DNA from: Neoarius graeffei | Taxonomy: Eukaryota; Chordata; Actinopteri; Siluriformes; Ariidae | Direction of reading: 5' to 3' | Assembly (NCBI RefSeq): GCF_027579695.1 | Contig: NC_083570.1 | Span: forward strand, 8,728,793 to 8,792,792 | DNA: 64,000 nucleotides | In this document: one piece after another, positions 34,250 to 45,008 of the stretch | Position numbering within the stretch: the stretch's first letter is position 1 | Layout of the letters: the number at the start of each line of letters is the position of its first letter | Notes under the pieces: model-generated | Seen by the model: the letters and a program-made list of their open reading frames with translations, nothing else | Database searches by the model: none | Told to the model about the DNA's origin: nothing | Position numbers and translations under genes: made by a program

Positions 34250-35160
34250 TTAAAGCGAGCCTGCCTTTCAGATTTTTCAAGTGTAGGTCATAAAATGAAT
34301 TTTCCCGACACCCAGTTATTTTTGTTTAGTGACCGAAAGCTACTGAATTCGAATCTCAGACTTCCAATTTTATTAGTTTTTTAAAAACAGAATCATGAAT
34401 GAATTTTATCTCCATGTGGCCCTAAATTCTCCACTATTTTTTCCTGCTTTACCATGACCCAATTCAAGATACTACATCATGCATCACGTGGTGGGCTTTC
34501 CCCGTTCGCACAAGGCAAACAATTGTGGGATGCAAATTTGAAACAGGAGAGAAAAATGGAGGATGTGAGTGTGCGAATGAAACATGAAAGACCGACTACA
34601 ATAACGGAAAGCGAGAAGAAAAGGCGTCATGTTATATATGAAGGAAAGGAAACGCAGGACCAAACTAATAAATATCGGCGGTCAGTGAGCACCTCGGTGT
34701 GATCAGTAGTTCGTTTAGTGACAGAATGATGGAACTGTCAGTGCATGGTCAGAAGTAAACCTGTAGATGGCAGTAATGCAACACTGTGGATGCCCAGCTG
34801 CTGTAAAACCCAAAAGAAGAAGAAAAAGAAGGTAAACCTATGTCTGCACACATGGACTTCCTCTGTCTGCTTGACTGCACAAAGCGAGCGATTTCATGCA
34901 CATTATTTGCTTTAATCCCCTCAAATTAAATAACTTCCCAGCCATAGAATGGCCTGATATTTTGTGAGATATTACAAAAATAATTATATATCACAATGAC
35001 CACATTTCAGAGGGAACTAAATTTCACCAGTTTTATGAAATCAAAAGGTCATCTACTTTTATGCATTGTCTTATGTATTCAACTGTGACAATATGTCCAT
35101 GAGAGAAACCTGTTCAGTTGTGACAGAAAGTGACTGAGTTTATCTGTTAACACTGATTTC
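34250..35160. other. Non-coding stretch with a retroposon 3' end
   Basis: Near 34740-34833 the sequence GTAGATGGCAGTAATGCAAC leads to an AAGAAGAAGAAAAAGAAG tail, resembling the 3' end of a fish LINE/SINE family with GAA tails. The 82-aa ORF at 34454-34702 matches nothing I recognise and has no supporting context. Confidence 0.45.
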
Positions 35161-36015
35161 AATACCAAAGATTCAAAGATTCTTTATTGTCAATTCACTA
35201 TATATCCAAGACATATAGAAGAATCGAAATTCTGTTTCTCTCTCACCTTACTTGTAATGGAGAAGGTGCTAGAAGAGCAGCTTATGAGGTGTATATGACA
35301 GTTGTGCAAATGAGCAATAGCAGCAGATACAGCAGTAATGCTAATGTTTGTGGTGTGATGTGCAAATGGATGAGTAATGCTCATGTTTGTGGTGTGATCT
35401 GCAAATGGATGAGGTAGTTTTCTTTTGCAAATGAATGATTTACAGACCAGGGGTAGGGGGTAGGTAGTGCACAGAGGTCAGCATCCTGACAGCCTGGTGG
35501 ATGAAGCTGTTTAGCAGTCTTGTGGAGCAGGCCTGGAGGCTCCGGTACCTTTTCCCTGAGGGCAGGAGGCTGAAGAGTGAGTCTGAAGGGTGGGGGGTGT
35601 CACCAGTGATGCTGATGGCTCTGTGGGTGAGACAGGAGTGATAGATGTCCGTAAGGGAGGGCTGAGGGGTACCGATAATTTTGCTGGCCGTGTTCACTAT
35701 GTGTTGCAGAGTCTTCTGGCAGGAGGCACTGCAGCCTCCGTACCACGCAGTGATGCAGCCAGTGAGGACACTCTCGATGGTGCCCCTGGAGAATGAACAA
35801 ATGATGGGGGGTGGGACTCGTGTACTCCTCAGTTTGCAGAGGACGTAGAGGCGAGTTTGAGCCTTCTTGGCCAGCGATGCGATGTTGTTGGACCAGGAGG
35901 GGTCCTCAGCGATGTGCACCCCTAGGAATTTGGTGCTACTCACCCTCTTCACTGCAGCACCATCAATGGTTAGAAGGGGATGCTGTGAGTGGCCTCTCCT
36001 GACTTACTTACTTAA

Positions 36016-36971
36016 GGCCCCGGTCACACCGCCTGAACTTTGCTGGAGCGTTCCTTGAACGGTAGGGAGGGGGGGGCCGAATTTTGACAACGCTCGTCAC
36101 CGCGCACAAAATGGGAAAAAAATCGAAAACACAGGTGTTGGCTTAGCGGTGCACCGCTGAAGCCGGCGTTGCTTTAGCATTGGTTTAGCGGTAGCGAGCG
36201 GTAGCGAGCGTTGGTTTAGCGGTGACGCGAGCGTTGGTATAGCGGCGTTCTGCGCATGCGGGCTTTGGCTTGGCGGGGGTATAAAGTTGGTTTAGCAACA
36301 ATCATAGCAAGTCTCTCAGCATCCATGGTGATACAGTTTTACTGTAACTTTGAGCAAATTCGATATAGATGAGGTCTGAACTCAATGGCAGCTCAATTCC
36401 AAATGAGCTCCTGGTCCATTTCTCCCCGTATTTATAGCCAAATTCTGGTCCTGCTCTGACACCTCTATACCAACGCCAAACCAAAGTTCATCGCTGCCAT
36501 GGATAGCTGCTTCAACGCCCGACACCGTTCCAGCAACCCCGTGTCCGCTTGTAAAACGCTTACAACCGCTCCACCGAAGTTTGTGCAACGTTTAATCGCC
36601 GCCCGGGCAACGCTGGCGAAGCAGCGGTGGTCCAGCGTTCAAGATTTCTGCGTTGGCCTAGCGGACCCAAGCGTCCACGAACTTGCATCTAGCGGTGCCA
36701 AACTTTGACTGGGCGTTGGTGGAGCGGGGGTGAACTTTGCAGGGGCGGAAAATTGCCCCCTCCTCACCGCTCGCAATATTTTGTGTAGCTCAAAACTTTC
36801 GGAGCGGTAGGAGGGCCCCTCGAGAAACCTTAGCGGTGGCCGAGCATATACGGCGTTGCTTTAATGGGGGCCGACTTTTGTTAAACGGTGGTGAACGGTT
36901 ACGAGCGGTGATGAATTTTTTTCACTGCTCCAGGAACGCTCCAGCAAAGTTCGGGCGGTGTGACCGGGGCC
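36016..36971. mobile_element. MITE rich in AGCGGT motifs, 956 bp, TSD TAA
   Basis: Left end GGCCCCGGTCACACCGCC and right end (complement) GGCCCCGGTCACACCGCC are identical, and the similarity continues through TGAACTTTGCTGGAGCGTTC. TAA flanks both sides (36013-36015, 36972-36974), as in Harbinger-type elements. The interior holds many AGCGGT/GAGCG variants on both strands. ORFs inside are not genes. Confidence 0.93.
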
Positions 36972-36974
36972 TAA

Positions 36975-38245
36975 CTTAATCCTCTTCATCCCCAATTGGA
37001 CATAAGGCCACAACATGCACTCTCCACCCTGCCCGGTCCTGTGCTGCTGCCTGCACTTGCCCCCATGTCATGTTCATCTCGTTCAGCTCGGCCAGCACTG
37101 TCCTTCTCCAGGTGGTTGTGGGCCTGCCTCAGTTTCTTTTCCCTGGCAGTGTCCATCTCAAGGCTGTTTTAGCAACCCGTCCCTGGGGCATTCTCAGCAC
37201 ATGGCCCAGCCATCTCAAACGTCTGGTCTTGATGTCTATGTAGATGTTGGAGGAGTTGGTCTTGATGTACAGTTCGTTATTAGAAATTTTTGTTCGGCCA
37301 AAAGATGTTGCACAGTTGACGCAGGCATCCATTGTGGAAGACCTCCACTGCTCTGATGTCCTTCTTTATGATGCGCCAGCATTCTGCGCCATACAGGAGG
37401 ATGGACTTCACATTGCTCTTATATAGTTGGAGTTTGGTCTGTAGGATGAGCTGTTTTAATTTCCATATGGTGCGGAATCTACTAAAGGCACCCGGGCCTT
37501 CCCTAGGCAGGCTTTGATGTCCTTTTCTGCACCATTGTCCACGGCAATGAGACAGCCGAGGTAGACGAAATCTTCCACAGGCTCAACTTCCTCATCATCT
37601 AGGGTAAGGCCAGGGGTTGGTGGGGTGGTGTTGATGTACATGAGTTTGGTCTTCTTTTTACTGATGGTAAGGCTGACTGACTTGGCTTTGTTGCTCAGTC
37701 TGCTAGTTTTCTGCTGTATGGAGTCGAATTTTGAGAAGAGGAGAACAATGTAATCTGCGAAGTTGAGGTCTTCTAGTTGGGTGAACAGTGTCTACTGGAT
37801 GCCTCTAGGTATGTCGTCTGTTGTTCTCCACATGACCCAGTCGATGGAGACCAAGAACAGTGTTGGTGATAGGATGCATCCTTGTTGCACGCCTGTCTTG
37901 ACTGTGAACCATTCAGTCTGGGTGCCCTCAAGGATGACACTGCATTCAAAGTCTTGATAGAAGGTAATGATGAGTCTAATGAGCTTGCCTGGGATTCCAT
38001 AGGACCTCAGGATAGCCCACAAACTGTCTCTATGGATGCTGTTAAAGGCTTTCCTGAAGTCGATGATCTTGATGTAGAGAGGGCTGTTCCATTCTATGCA
38101 CTGCTCTATGATGTTGTGCAGAGCAAAGATCTGGTCTATGCATCCTCTCCCCTTCCTGAAACCCACTTGCTCTTCCCTGAGTGTGGCATCTATTGCAGTT
38201 TCAATTTTCTTCAGGAGTACTTTGCAGAACACCTTGAGTCCCAAA
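36975..38245 (-). pseudogene. Second LINE: reverse transcriptase relic
   Basis: Minus strand, from about 38245: EEQVGFRKGRGCIDQIFALH, IIDFRKAFNSIHRDSLW, GIPGKLIRLIITFYQDFECS, VKTGVQQGCILSPTLFLVSI. Then comes the catalytic box, changed from YADD to FADY (LEDLNFADYIVLL), then MYINTTPPTP and a C-terminal RRLRWLGHVLRMPQGRVAKT. It ends near ALCPIGDEED at 36975. Several frameshifts. It is inserted into the Rex1-like LINE; clade undetermined (RTE-like guess). Confidence 0.8.
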
Positions 38246-38303
38246 TGTCTGAGTTTTTGTATTAGCTGCTGGGGAATGATTGTGTTGAATGCCGAACTGT
38301 AAT

Positions 38304-39123
38304 GAGCAATTCCAGCGTTATGGACGTGACACTTGAACTCAAAATGGCAACAAATGACCCAGTGCATGTTTTATTGTCTCCCAGTATTTAAACAGGTGTT
38401 GCATATTTTAAGGCTGTACCATACTGGAGAAGTGATAGAACAAGAACAATTCCCATAGTACATCTAGGGCATGCCAGAAAATGCCAATAAAAGATGCGTT
38501 ATGGATGTGACAGAAAAAGTATCACTTTTCTTGGGTGACTGTACATTTTTATCAAACTCTGTGAAATTGTAAACATAATGTTGAAATGGAGATATCCATT
38601 TGATAGAGGGGTCCAAGGTGAATATTAAAAAATCTTTGTTTAAAATATTTTGTATTTCATGCAGAGTTTCGGAAGGAAAAGTCAGCGTTATGGATGTGAC
38701 GAAATTCCGTTATGGATGTGACGCGTCTGAAATAGACATGGCATATGTTTAGAAAATCAGCAATTTAACCAGTATAACCCTTTGAAAAACTCTCTAAATA
38801 TCAGCTAAAACTATCAAAGTTCTTAAATAATATTTAGGATGGCTATTGTTTTTGCTGTTTTGTGGATTTTAGCATACATTTCTGTGGCTTGTGGCAATAA
38901 TATAGAATTGTACATGATCAAAGTTGATTTTAGCTTGGGTTTTACATTATAAGAAAGAAAGACTGACATATTAAGACAAAGGGAACAATTCTTGTGACAA
39001 ATTGGTTCAACTTATTCACATCTGTAAAATACAGGCCTAGGTGATATCTCTGGGAGTGGTTTTGATGTATTACATGTTGCTTTATTCTTGCATGGTGAGG
39101 TTGACATTTACATGGAATTGCCC
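38304..39123. mobile_element. DNA transposon, 820 bp, TSD TAAT, with repeated internal motif
   Basis: Ends GAGCAATTCCA and (complement) GGGCAATTCCA; TAAT on both sides (38300-38303, 39124-39127). Excision restores the LINE reading LFLDYSSAFNTI, which confirms the boundaries. CGTTATGGA(T/C)GTGAC occurs four times in the same orientation (38316, 38497, 38686, 38708). No ORF of note. I cannot name its superfamily. Confidence 0.88.
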
Positions 39124-39455
39124 TAATCCAAGAACAGCACTTGCACATAGGTGTTCTTTGAGTCCAGGTGAGTGAAGGCTGGGTGGAGAGCTGCGGAGAT
39201 AGCGTCCTCTATGGACCTGTTTGACCTATATGCAAACTGGAACAGGTTATGAGAGGGAGGGAGAATGGACTTTATGTTCTGCATGACCAGTCGCTCAAAG
39301 CACTTCATGATGGTGGAAGTCAGTGCTACGGGCTGATAGTCATTACAGTTAGAAGGGAGGGGCTTCTTTGGCACTGGTATTATGGTTGTAGCTTTGAAAC
39401 ACATGGGGACAACAGCTTGGTTCAGGGAGATGTTAAAGATGTCAATGATCTGAGT

Positions 39456-40020
39456 TTAGAACTGAAAAGTTATTCTTTCCGTTTATTTCTAATGTCCATT
39501 GGTAATAAAGCACTTCACACATGAAGTTTGACTCTTAATATGTTCTTGAGACCATGATTTAAGCTATGATTTACCACCACTGGTGCGTCACTGGGTTTGT
39601 GGTGGTTGTGACCCCTAGGAGCGGGGCCTCACTGTGGTAGGTGTCCTTTATTTTTCTGCATGGAATGTGGTGACCCTACTTGTGAAATTGGGTAATGAGA
39701 TTCACAAATGTAATTTTAATTTCTCAGTATGATGTGAATGAAATTTTTGTTGGTTTCAAGAAAGGAGGATGAACGATGACTCAAAGTTGATTGTTTCATG
39801 TGGCTCACTTCTCTACTGTAAAAAGAAAATACTGCATAATAATAAAAATAATAAACAATTTTATTTAAAGATGGAGCCAATTTAACACCGCTAATCTTAC
39901 ATTGGTCCATCTGACACTACATTGGACTGTCAGATTTTACAGCAGTCTGTGGTCCGCAATCAATTTGGAATTGGAAGTGTTTTTACTGCATTTCGGAAAA
40001 ACAGTATATTGCTGTTAGAA
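39456..40020. other. Non-coding stretch
   Basis: Nothing recognisable; AT-rich sequence between the LINE and the first of a group of SINEs. Confidence 0.4.
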
Positions 40021-40032
40021 TGTTGCTGTTAG

Positions 40033-40407
40033 GGGGCGGCACGGTGGTGTAGTGGTTAGCGCTGTCACCTCACAGCAAGAAGGTCCGGGTTCAAGCCCCG
40101 TGGCCGGTGAGGGCCTTTCTGTGCGGAGTTTGCATGTTCTCCCCGAGTCCACGTGGGTTTCCTCCGGGTGCTCCGGTTTCCCCCACAGTCCAAAGACATG
40201 CAGGATAGGTTAACTGGTGACTCTAAATTGACCGTAGGTGTGAATGTGAGTGTGAATGGTTGTCTGTGTCTATGTGTCAGCCCTGTGATGACCTGGCAAC
40301 TTGTCCAGGGTGTACCCCGCCTTTCGCCCGTAGTCACCTGGGATAGGCTCCAACTTGTCTGCGACCCTGTAGAACAGGACAAAGCAGCTAGAGATAACAA
40401 GACGAGA
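40033..40407 (+). mobile_element. Mermaid-like SINE, 12-bp TSD
   Basis: It begins GGGCGGCACGGTGGTGTAGT, has the B-box GGTTCAAGCCC, and ends in a GATAACAAGACGAGA tail. The duplication TGTTGCTGTTAG lies at 40021-40032 and 40408-40419. Confidence 0.93.
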
Positions 40408-40541
40408 TGTTGCTGTTAGAATGTGTCTGGATTTCTACAGCGTTTTTCTGTTTGTGAAGAAGTGAATCAAAATGTGTGTAAAAGGCGCCCTCTGGTGATC
40501 TGTAAGGGAAATATCCAGGTTAAATATTCCACTGTTCAGAG

Positions 40542-40903
40542 ACATCCATCCATTATGTGTAGCCACTTATCCTGTCCTACAAGGTCACAGGCAAGTTGGA
40601 GCCTATCCCAGCTGACAATGGGCGAGAGGCGGGGTACACCCTGGACAAGTCGCCAGGTCATCGCAGGGCTGACACATAGACCCAGACAACCGTTCACACT
40701 GATGGTCAATTTAGAGCCACCAATTAGCCTAACCTGCATGCCTTTGGACTGTGGGGGAAACCAGAGCACCTGGAGGAAACCCATGCAGACACAGGGAGAG
40801 CATCCGAACTTCAAACAGAAAGGCCCTCGTTGGCCGTTGGGCTCGAACCCAGGACCTTCTTGCTGTGAGACGACAGTGCTAATCACTACACCACCATGTC
40901 ACC
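40542..40903 (-). mobile_element. Mermaid-like SINE, reverse orientation
   Basis: Starts ATCCATCCATTATGTGTAGC and ends at the complement of GGTGTAGTGATTAG. Flanks TGTTCAGAGAC and TGTTCACAGAGAT look like a decayed target duplication inside segmental copy B. Confidence 0.85.
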
Positions 40904-41150
40904 TGTTCACAGAGATGTTTCTTTCATTTTTATTTGTGAACACACAGATCTAAAATAATTTCAGTTCAATGGACTGTTACGATAGAAATGAGAACGTATT
41001 ACAATGAACACATTAATATAAACCTGTACAACTGTGAGAGCTGCTGCTCAAGAAAATTAATCAACACCTTCTGACCAATCAGAATAGAGATCTGTAACGG
41101 GTTTGCTGCTTTATTTGATTGAAAATGAAAAGGATTTTAAGAAAATAGGC

Positions 41151-41518
41151 GGCACGGTGGTGTAGTGGTTATTGCTGTCGCCTTACAGCAAGAAGGTCCT
41201 GGGTTCGAGCCCCGTGGCTGGCGAGGGCCTTCTGTGCAGAGTTTGCATGTTCTCCCCGTGTCCGCGTGGGTTTCCTCCGGGTGCTCCGGTTTCCCCCACA
41301 GTCCAAAGAAATGTAGGTTAGGTTAACTGGTGACTCTAAATTGACCGTAGGTGTGAATGTGAGTGTGAATGTTTGTCTGTGTCTATGTGTCAGCCCTGTG
41401 ATGATCTGGCGACTTGTCCAGGGTGTACCCCGCCTTTCGCCTGTAGTCAGCTGGGATAGGCTCCAGCTTGCCTGCGACCCTGTAGAACAGGATAAAGCGG
41501 TTAGAGATAATGAGATGA
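41151..41518 (+). mobile_element. Mermaid-like SINE
   Basis: Full-length copy starting GGCGGCACGGTGGTGTAGTG with B-box GGTTCGAGCCC and a GATAATGAGATGAGA tail. It abuts the target duplication of the next SINE. Confidence 0.9.
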
Positions 41519-41760
41519 GATGTTCAGGATGGGTGGCACAGTGGTGTAGTGGTTAGCACTGTCGGCTCACAGCAAGAAGGTCCGGGTTCGAGCCCCGTGG
41601 CTGGCGAGGGCCTTTCTGTGTGGAGTTTGCATGTTCTCCCTGTGTCCACGTGGGTTTCCTCTGGGTGCTCTGGTTTCCCCCACAGTCCAAAGACGTGCAG
41701 GTTAGGTTAACTGGTGACTCTAAATTGACCGTAGGTGTGAATGTGAGTGTGAATGGTTGT

Positions 41761-43108
41761 GTCTTTGAAGATTCTCAGTCATCCAGGTCATAGTAACTGT
41801 GGGTGGTAAAAGAGAGCAACTGGACTTGCTTGAAGATTCTTGAAGATGTTTCACCTCTCATCCGAAAGGCATCTTCAGTACTGTCTGACTAGTAGGGAGT
41901 ATCAGGTATTTATCCTCTCATGGATGAAAAGCTCATCTAAGGTGTCGTTGAGTCATCCTGTTGGTGTGGGTCACTGGGGGCTGGATGATATCAACATTAA
42001 TTTCACTCGGGAGGATGTCAAGGGGAATAATCTAGCCTTCTTGGATTGTGATGTACACATTAGACAAGAAGAAGCCTTAGCATCGAGGTCTACCGGAAAC
42101 CCACACACACAGACCAGTACCTACTCTTCGACTCTCACCACCCACTGGAACACAAATTGGGGGTCATTAGGACCTTGCAACACAGGGCTCAGAACATCCC
42201 TACAATGGTAGAGGGAAAAGAGAAGGAGCAGAATCACATCAAGAAAGCACTTCAGAACTGCGGGTATCCCAACTGGTCTTTCTTCAAGAGCAGAAAAAGG
42301 AACATAACGGACAAGGAGGATAACAGGAACAAATGCAAGAACATTGTCATTCCCTACATTTCTGGTCTATCTGAGAAACTCAGGAGGATCTTCTACAAAC
42401 ACAACATTCCGGTACATTTCAGACCCAGTAACACCCTGAAGCAGAAACTGGTCCACCCTAAGGACAGAATAGCCAGACACAAACAGGACAACGTAGTGTA
42501 TGCAATTCAGTGCAGTGAGGAATGCACGGAGTCGTATATTGGGGAAACAAAACAACTGCTTCACAGGCGCATGGCTCAACACGGGAGAGCCAGTTCCTCA
42601 GGCCAGGACTCTGCTGTCTATCTTCATCTTAACAACAAAGGACACTCATTTCAGGATTGCAACGTACGCATTTTAGCCAGAGAGGATCGTTGGTATGAGC
42701 GAGGAGTTAAAGAAGCCATTTTTGTCAACCTGGAATGGCCATCACTGAACAGAGGTGGGGGTCTAAGACATCATTTATCAGCCACCTACAATGCAGTCCT
42801 TGGCACACTTCCCAGACAACTGAATGCACACCAAAACCCAGCTGTTTTCAGTGACTCACAAGAGGACAGAGAGAATCAGCATTCCATTGATCACCCTAAC
42901 GACTCTCGAGGCCGTTCACATCCAGCCCCCAGTGACCCACACCAACAGGATGACTCAACGACACCTTAGATGAGCTTTTCATCCATGAGAGGATAAATAC
43001 CTGATACTCCCTACTAGTCAGACAGAACTGAAGATGCCTTTCGGATGAGAGGTGAAATGTCTTCAAGAATCTTCAAGCAAGTCCAGTTGCTCTCTTTTAC
43101 CACCCACA
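41761..43108 (+). mobile_element. Penelope-like element copy 2, 12-bp TSD
   Basis: Flanked by GTGAATGGTTGT (41749-41760 and 43109-43120) inside a SINE. Inverted ends of about 180 bp (from 41796 inward, complement of the right end). In contrast to copy 1, the extra 35-bp tail (TTGAAGATTCTCAGTCATCC...) is on the left here and absent on the right. Encodes the end of reverse transcriptase and the GIY-YIG domain. Confidence 0.93.
41980..42969 (+). CDS. Penelope-like protein C-terminus: reverse transcriptase end plus GIY-YIG endonuclease
   Basis: 41990-42070 reads INFTREDVKGNNLAFLDCDV. After a one-base shift near 42070-42078 the frame continues IEVYRKPTHTDQYL, HHPLEHKLGVIRTLQHRAQN, a basic linker, and the nuclease core VVYAIQCSEECTESYIGET. 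The conserved R (HRRM), HLNNKGHSF and IFVNLEWPSLN follow, with a stop at 42967-42969. The last 60 residues are read from the right inverted end. The nuclease frame is open and uninterrupted for about 297 codons, but the reverse transcriptase fingers and palm are missing, so it cannot move alone. In Penelope elements this enzyme nicks target DNA for primed reverse transcription. Confidence 0.85.
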
Positions 43109-43928
43109 GTGAATGGTTGTCTGTGTCTATGTGTCAGCCCTGTGATGACCTGGCGACTTGTCCAGGGTGTACCCCGCCTTTCGCCCGTAGTCAGCTGGGA
43201 TAGGCTCCAGCTTGCCTGTGACCCTGTAGGCTAGAGATAATGAGATGAGATAATGAGATGAGATAATGAGATGAGATGAGATGAGATGTGATGTTCAGGA
43301 TCTCAATCACATTGTAATATTTGAATAAAAATCCCAAACTCACAGATGAACCTGGATTTATAAGGTTCTATCTGCGGGCCAATCATCATCCAGGCTGAAT
43401 ATGGGATGAACACGACATCAGCAGCCTGAACCAATCATGTACTGCATGTTCTAATGGAGTTTAAATATTGTTCAATATTTTACAATCAAATCTCAGGGTT
43501 TAGAAACAACTTCAGATTTGAAAAAGTGAATGTGGATTTTACATCTTAGAATACAAGCAGAAAAATCAAATTCATTCCAAAAGTGATGTTTTATTTTTAT
43601 ATAGTGTGACCTGAACAGGTTTAAAATGTTGTTCTGTTCTGGCTTTATTACTGTTTATTAGTTATTTAATGAGACGCTGCTTAATATGAAACAAACAGAA
43701 CTTTATAATGCGAAGGTCATGAGATCATTTTCTTTTTAAATTTGACGAGTTTCTTGTCTGACAGTTAATTTTTAACATTTCCTTTTTAATTATTTTAAAT
43801 TATTCATCTGTTTTAATTTAAATATTAAAATGAGTGTTTTTGTGCAGCTGGATTGTGTTCTAGTGAAACAGACGAGTGAGCAACAACGTGGCAACGTGCA
43901 GGAATTTTACAGAAAACACTACACACTT

Positions 43929-43968
43929 TTATTCTGGATCACACAATCTCACTGTAGAACCAGGAGAC
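43929..43968 (-). pseudogene. Last codons of a deleted TRIM SPRY exon
   Basis: Identical to 15064-15103, the final 13 codons (ending TVRLCDPE and stop) of the minus-strand TRIM gene. The match ends abruptly at 43968. The rest of this TRIM copy is gone, replaced by the THAP-containing region. Confidence 0.85.
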
Positions 43969-44444
43969 GCTAAGCCTGACGATACCCGCTGTCTAAGTTA
44001 AAGTCATAGTCTAACTTGATGAAACCGGCTGCAGGATTTCACGATGTTGCGATTTGCAACTTCAACGCAAATTCAACCAATCCCTGCGAATTCATGGCGG
44101 TGCTGCAATTATGTCCAATCACCACAACTTTCCTGCAAATTTGACCAATCATTGGCGTCGTCTTGAGGTGACGTCGACAAACTACCTTCCGCCTTAGCAG
44201 CATGTGCGAGCAATGTTGCCAGATTGGGCGGTTTTAAGTTCATTTTGTATTCCAAATTTGTATTTAGTATTTAGATATTATAGCAAAATTATTAGCACCC
44301 ATAGGATTCCTGTAGGTGGGTTGCATCCGACGTCACAGCCGCCTCATTAGATAGTGTATGTACTGTAAGACATGAAGTGGTGGTCAGCTGAGCTCACTGT
44401 CCACAAAGCGTTACTATCGCTGGGGCGCTTTGCTAGTCGTTAAA

Positions 44445-44649
44445 ATGCCCTACGCTTGTGTTCTTTTGGGCTGCTTGAATCAAACAAAGCGTGAAACTCA
44501 TAAAAGTTTCTTCCGGGTTCCTTGCGAAGTGATAAAGTGTGAAACGGCAAAGGATTTTACCAAAAGATGACAAGAAAGGTGCGGAAGGGAGCTGAGTTGA
44601 AGAACGTGCGAGTTTGCAGTGATCACTTTGTGAAATCTTTGTAAATTCC
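44445..44649 (+). pseudogene. THAP-domain relic
   Basis: It starts MPYACVLLGC, the usual THAP opening (Met-Pro-x-x-Cys-x4-Cys), continues SFFRVPCEVIK, then shifts frame once (about 44545-44560) into GKGFYQKMTRKVRKGAELKN and VRVCSDHFVKS (C-x2-H) before a stop. The two-frame reading covers a complete C2CH module. Probably left by a THAP-bearing transposon; a host exon is less likely because of the frameshift. Confidence 0.6.
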
Positions 44650-45008
44650 TCTGATTTGTTTGGTTTGGATTCGCAACTCACCAACTTTTCTCGCGTTATT
44701 TCGTAACGTTTTGAAGTTCAGGAGACGCTTCAGTCTTCAGATGTGTTTTTGTTTACTGGTTGATCGTGGTCACCATATTGTAAACTAACGCGTATATTTT
44801 CACTTTATTTATCACGATGTCCCAGCAATCTTTACAAGGACGTAAAGGATGATGTGGATTGGGCTCCTACACTGAACTAGAGAGATAAGATAATTGAAAC
44901 GATCCACGGAAACACAAAAGCAGAGTTCACGAGTTAAGAGTGAGCGTGGCAGTTACAGCGAGCCGTGATAACTTCTCCGTCCTGTTTCGCCACTACCCAG
45001 GACTTTAA

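Larger units (their letters stand above)
35165..39455 (-). mobile_element. Rex1/CR1-like LINE relic, split by three insertions
   Basis: On the minus strand the pieces are: 39455-39124 ([46 protein letters not shown]); about 38299-38246 (YSSAFNTIIPQQLIQKLRH); and about 36000-35440 (VKRVSSTKFLGVHIAEDPSW, ITAWYGGCSA, LFSLLPSGKRYRSL), followed by a 3' UTR to about 35165. These are consecutive parts of one reverse transcriptase and C-terminal region. They are separated by an 820-bp DNA transposon, a second LINE and a 956-bp MITE. The palm between AFNTI and FLGVHI, including the catalytic box, is missing. Clade named from memory of motif style. Confidence 0.8.
41531..43289 (+). mobile_element. Mermaid-like SINE split by a Penelope-like element, 12-bp TSD
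   Basis: The SINE runs 41531-41760 and resumes at 43109/43121-43289, with the inserted element between. The exact duplication GATGTTCAGGAT lies at 41519-41530 and 43290-43301. Its tail has expanded to several (ATAATGAGATGAG) units. Confidence 0.93.
40436..43968. repeat. Segmental duplication copy B, enlarged by insertions
   Basis: 40436-41150 matches 12600-12856, and 43306-43968 matches 14255-15100, ending within the last codons of the TRIM SPRY exon. Between these lie three SINEs and a Penelope-like element. Compared with copy A, a central piece is deleted. Confidence 0.85.

Noticed and set aside
34454-34702. 82-aa plus-strand ORF, a possible small gene
   Set aside because: No recognised domain, no splice or paralogue support, and it lies in repeat-rich DNA; not enough to call a gene.
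36302-37426. Plus- and minus-strand ORFs of 60-113 aa
   Set aside because: They lie in the AGCGGT-rich MITE or are plus-strand shadows of the minus-strand LINE.
37882-38265. 127-aa plus-strand ORF
   Set aside because: Antisense shadow of the reverse transcriptase read on the minus strand.
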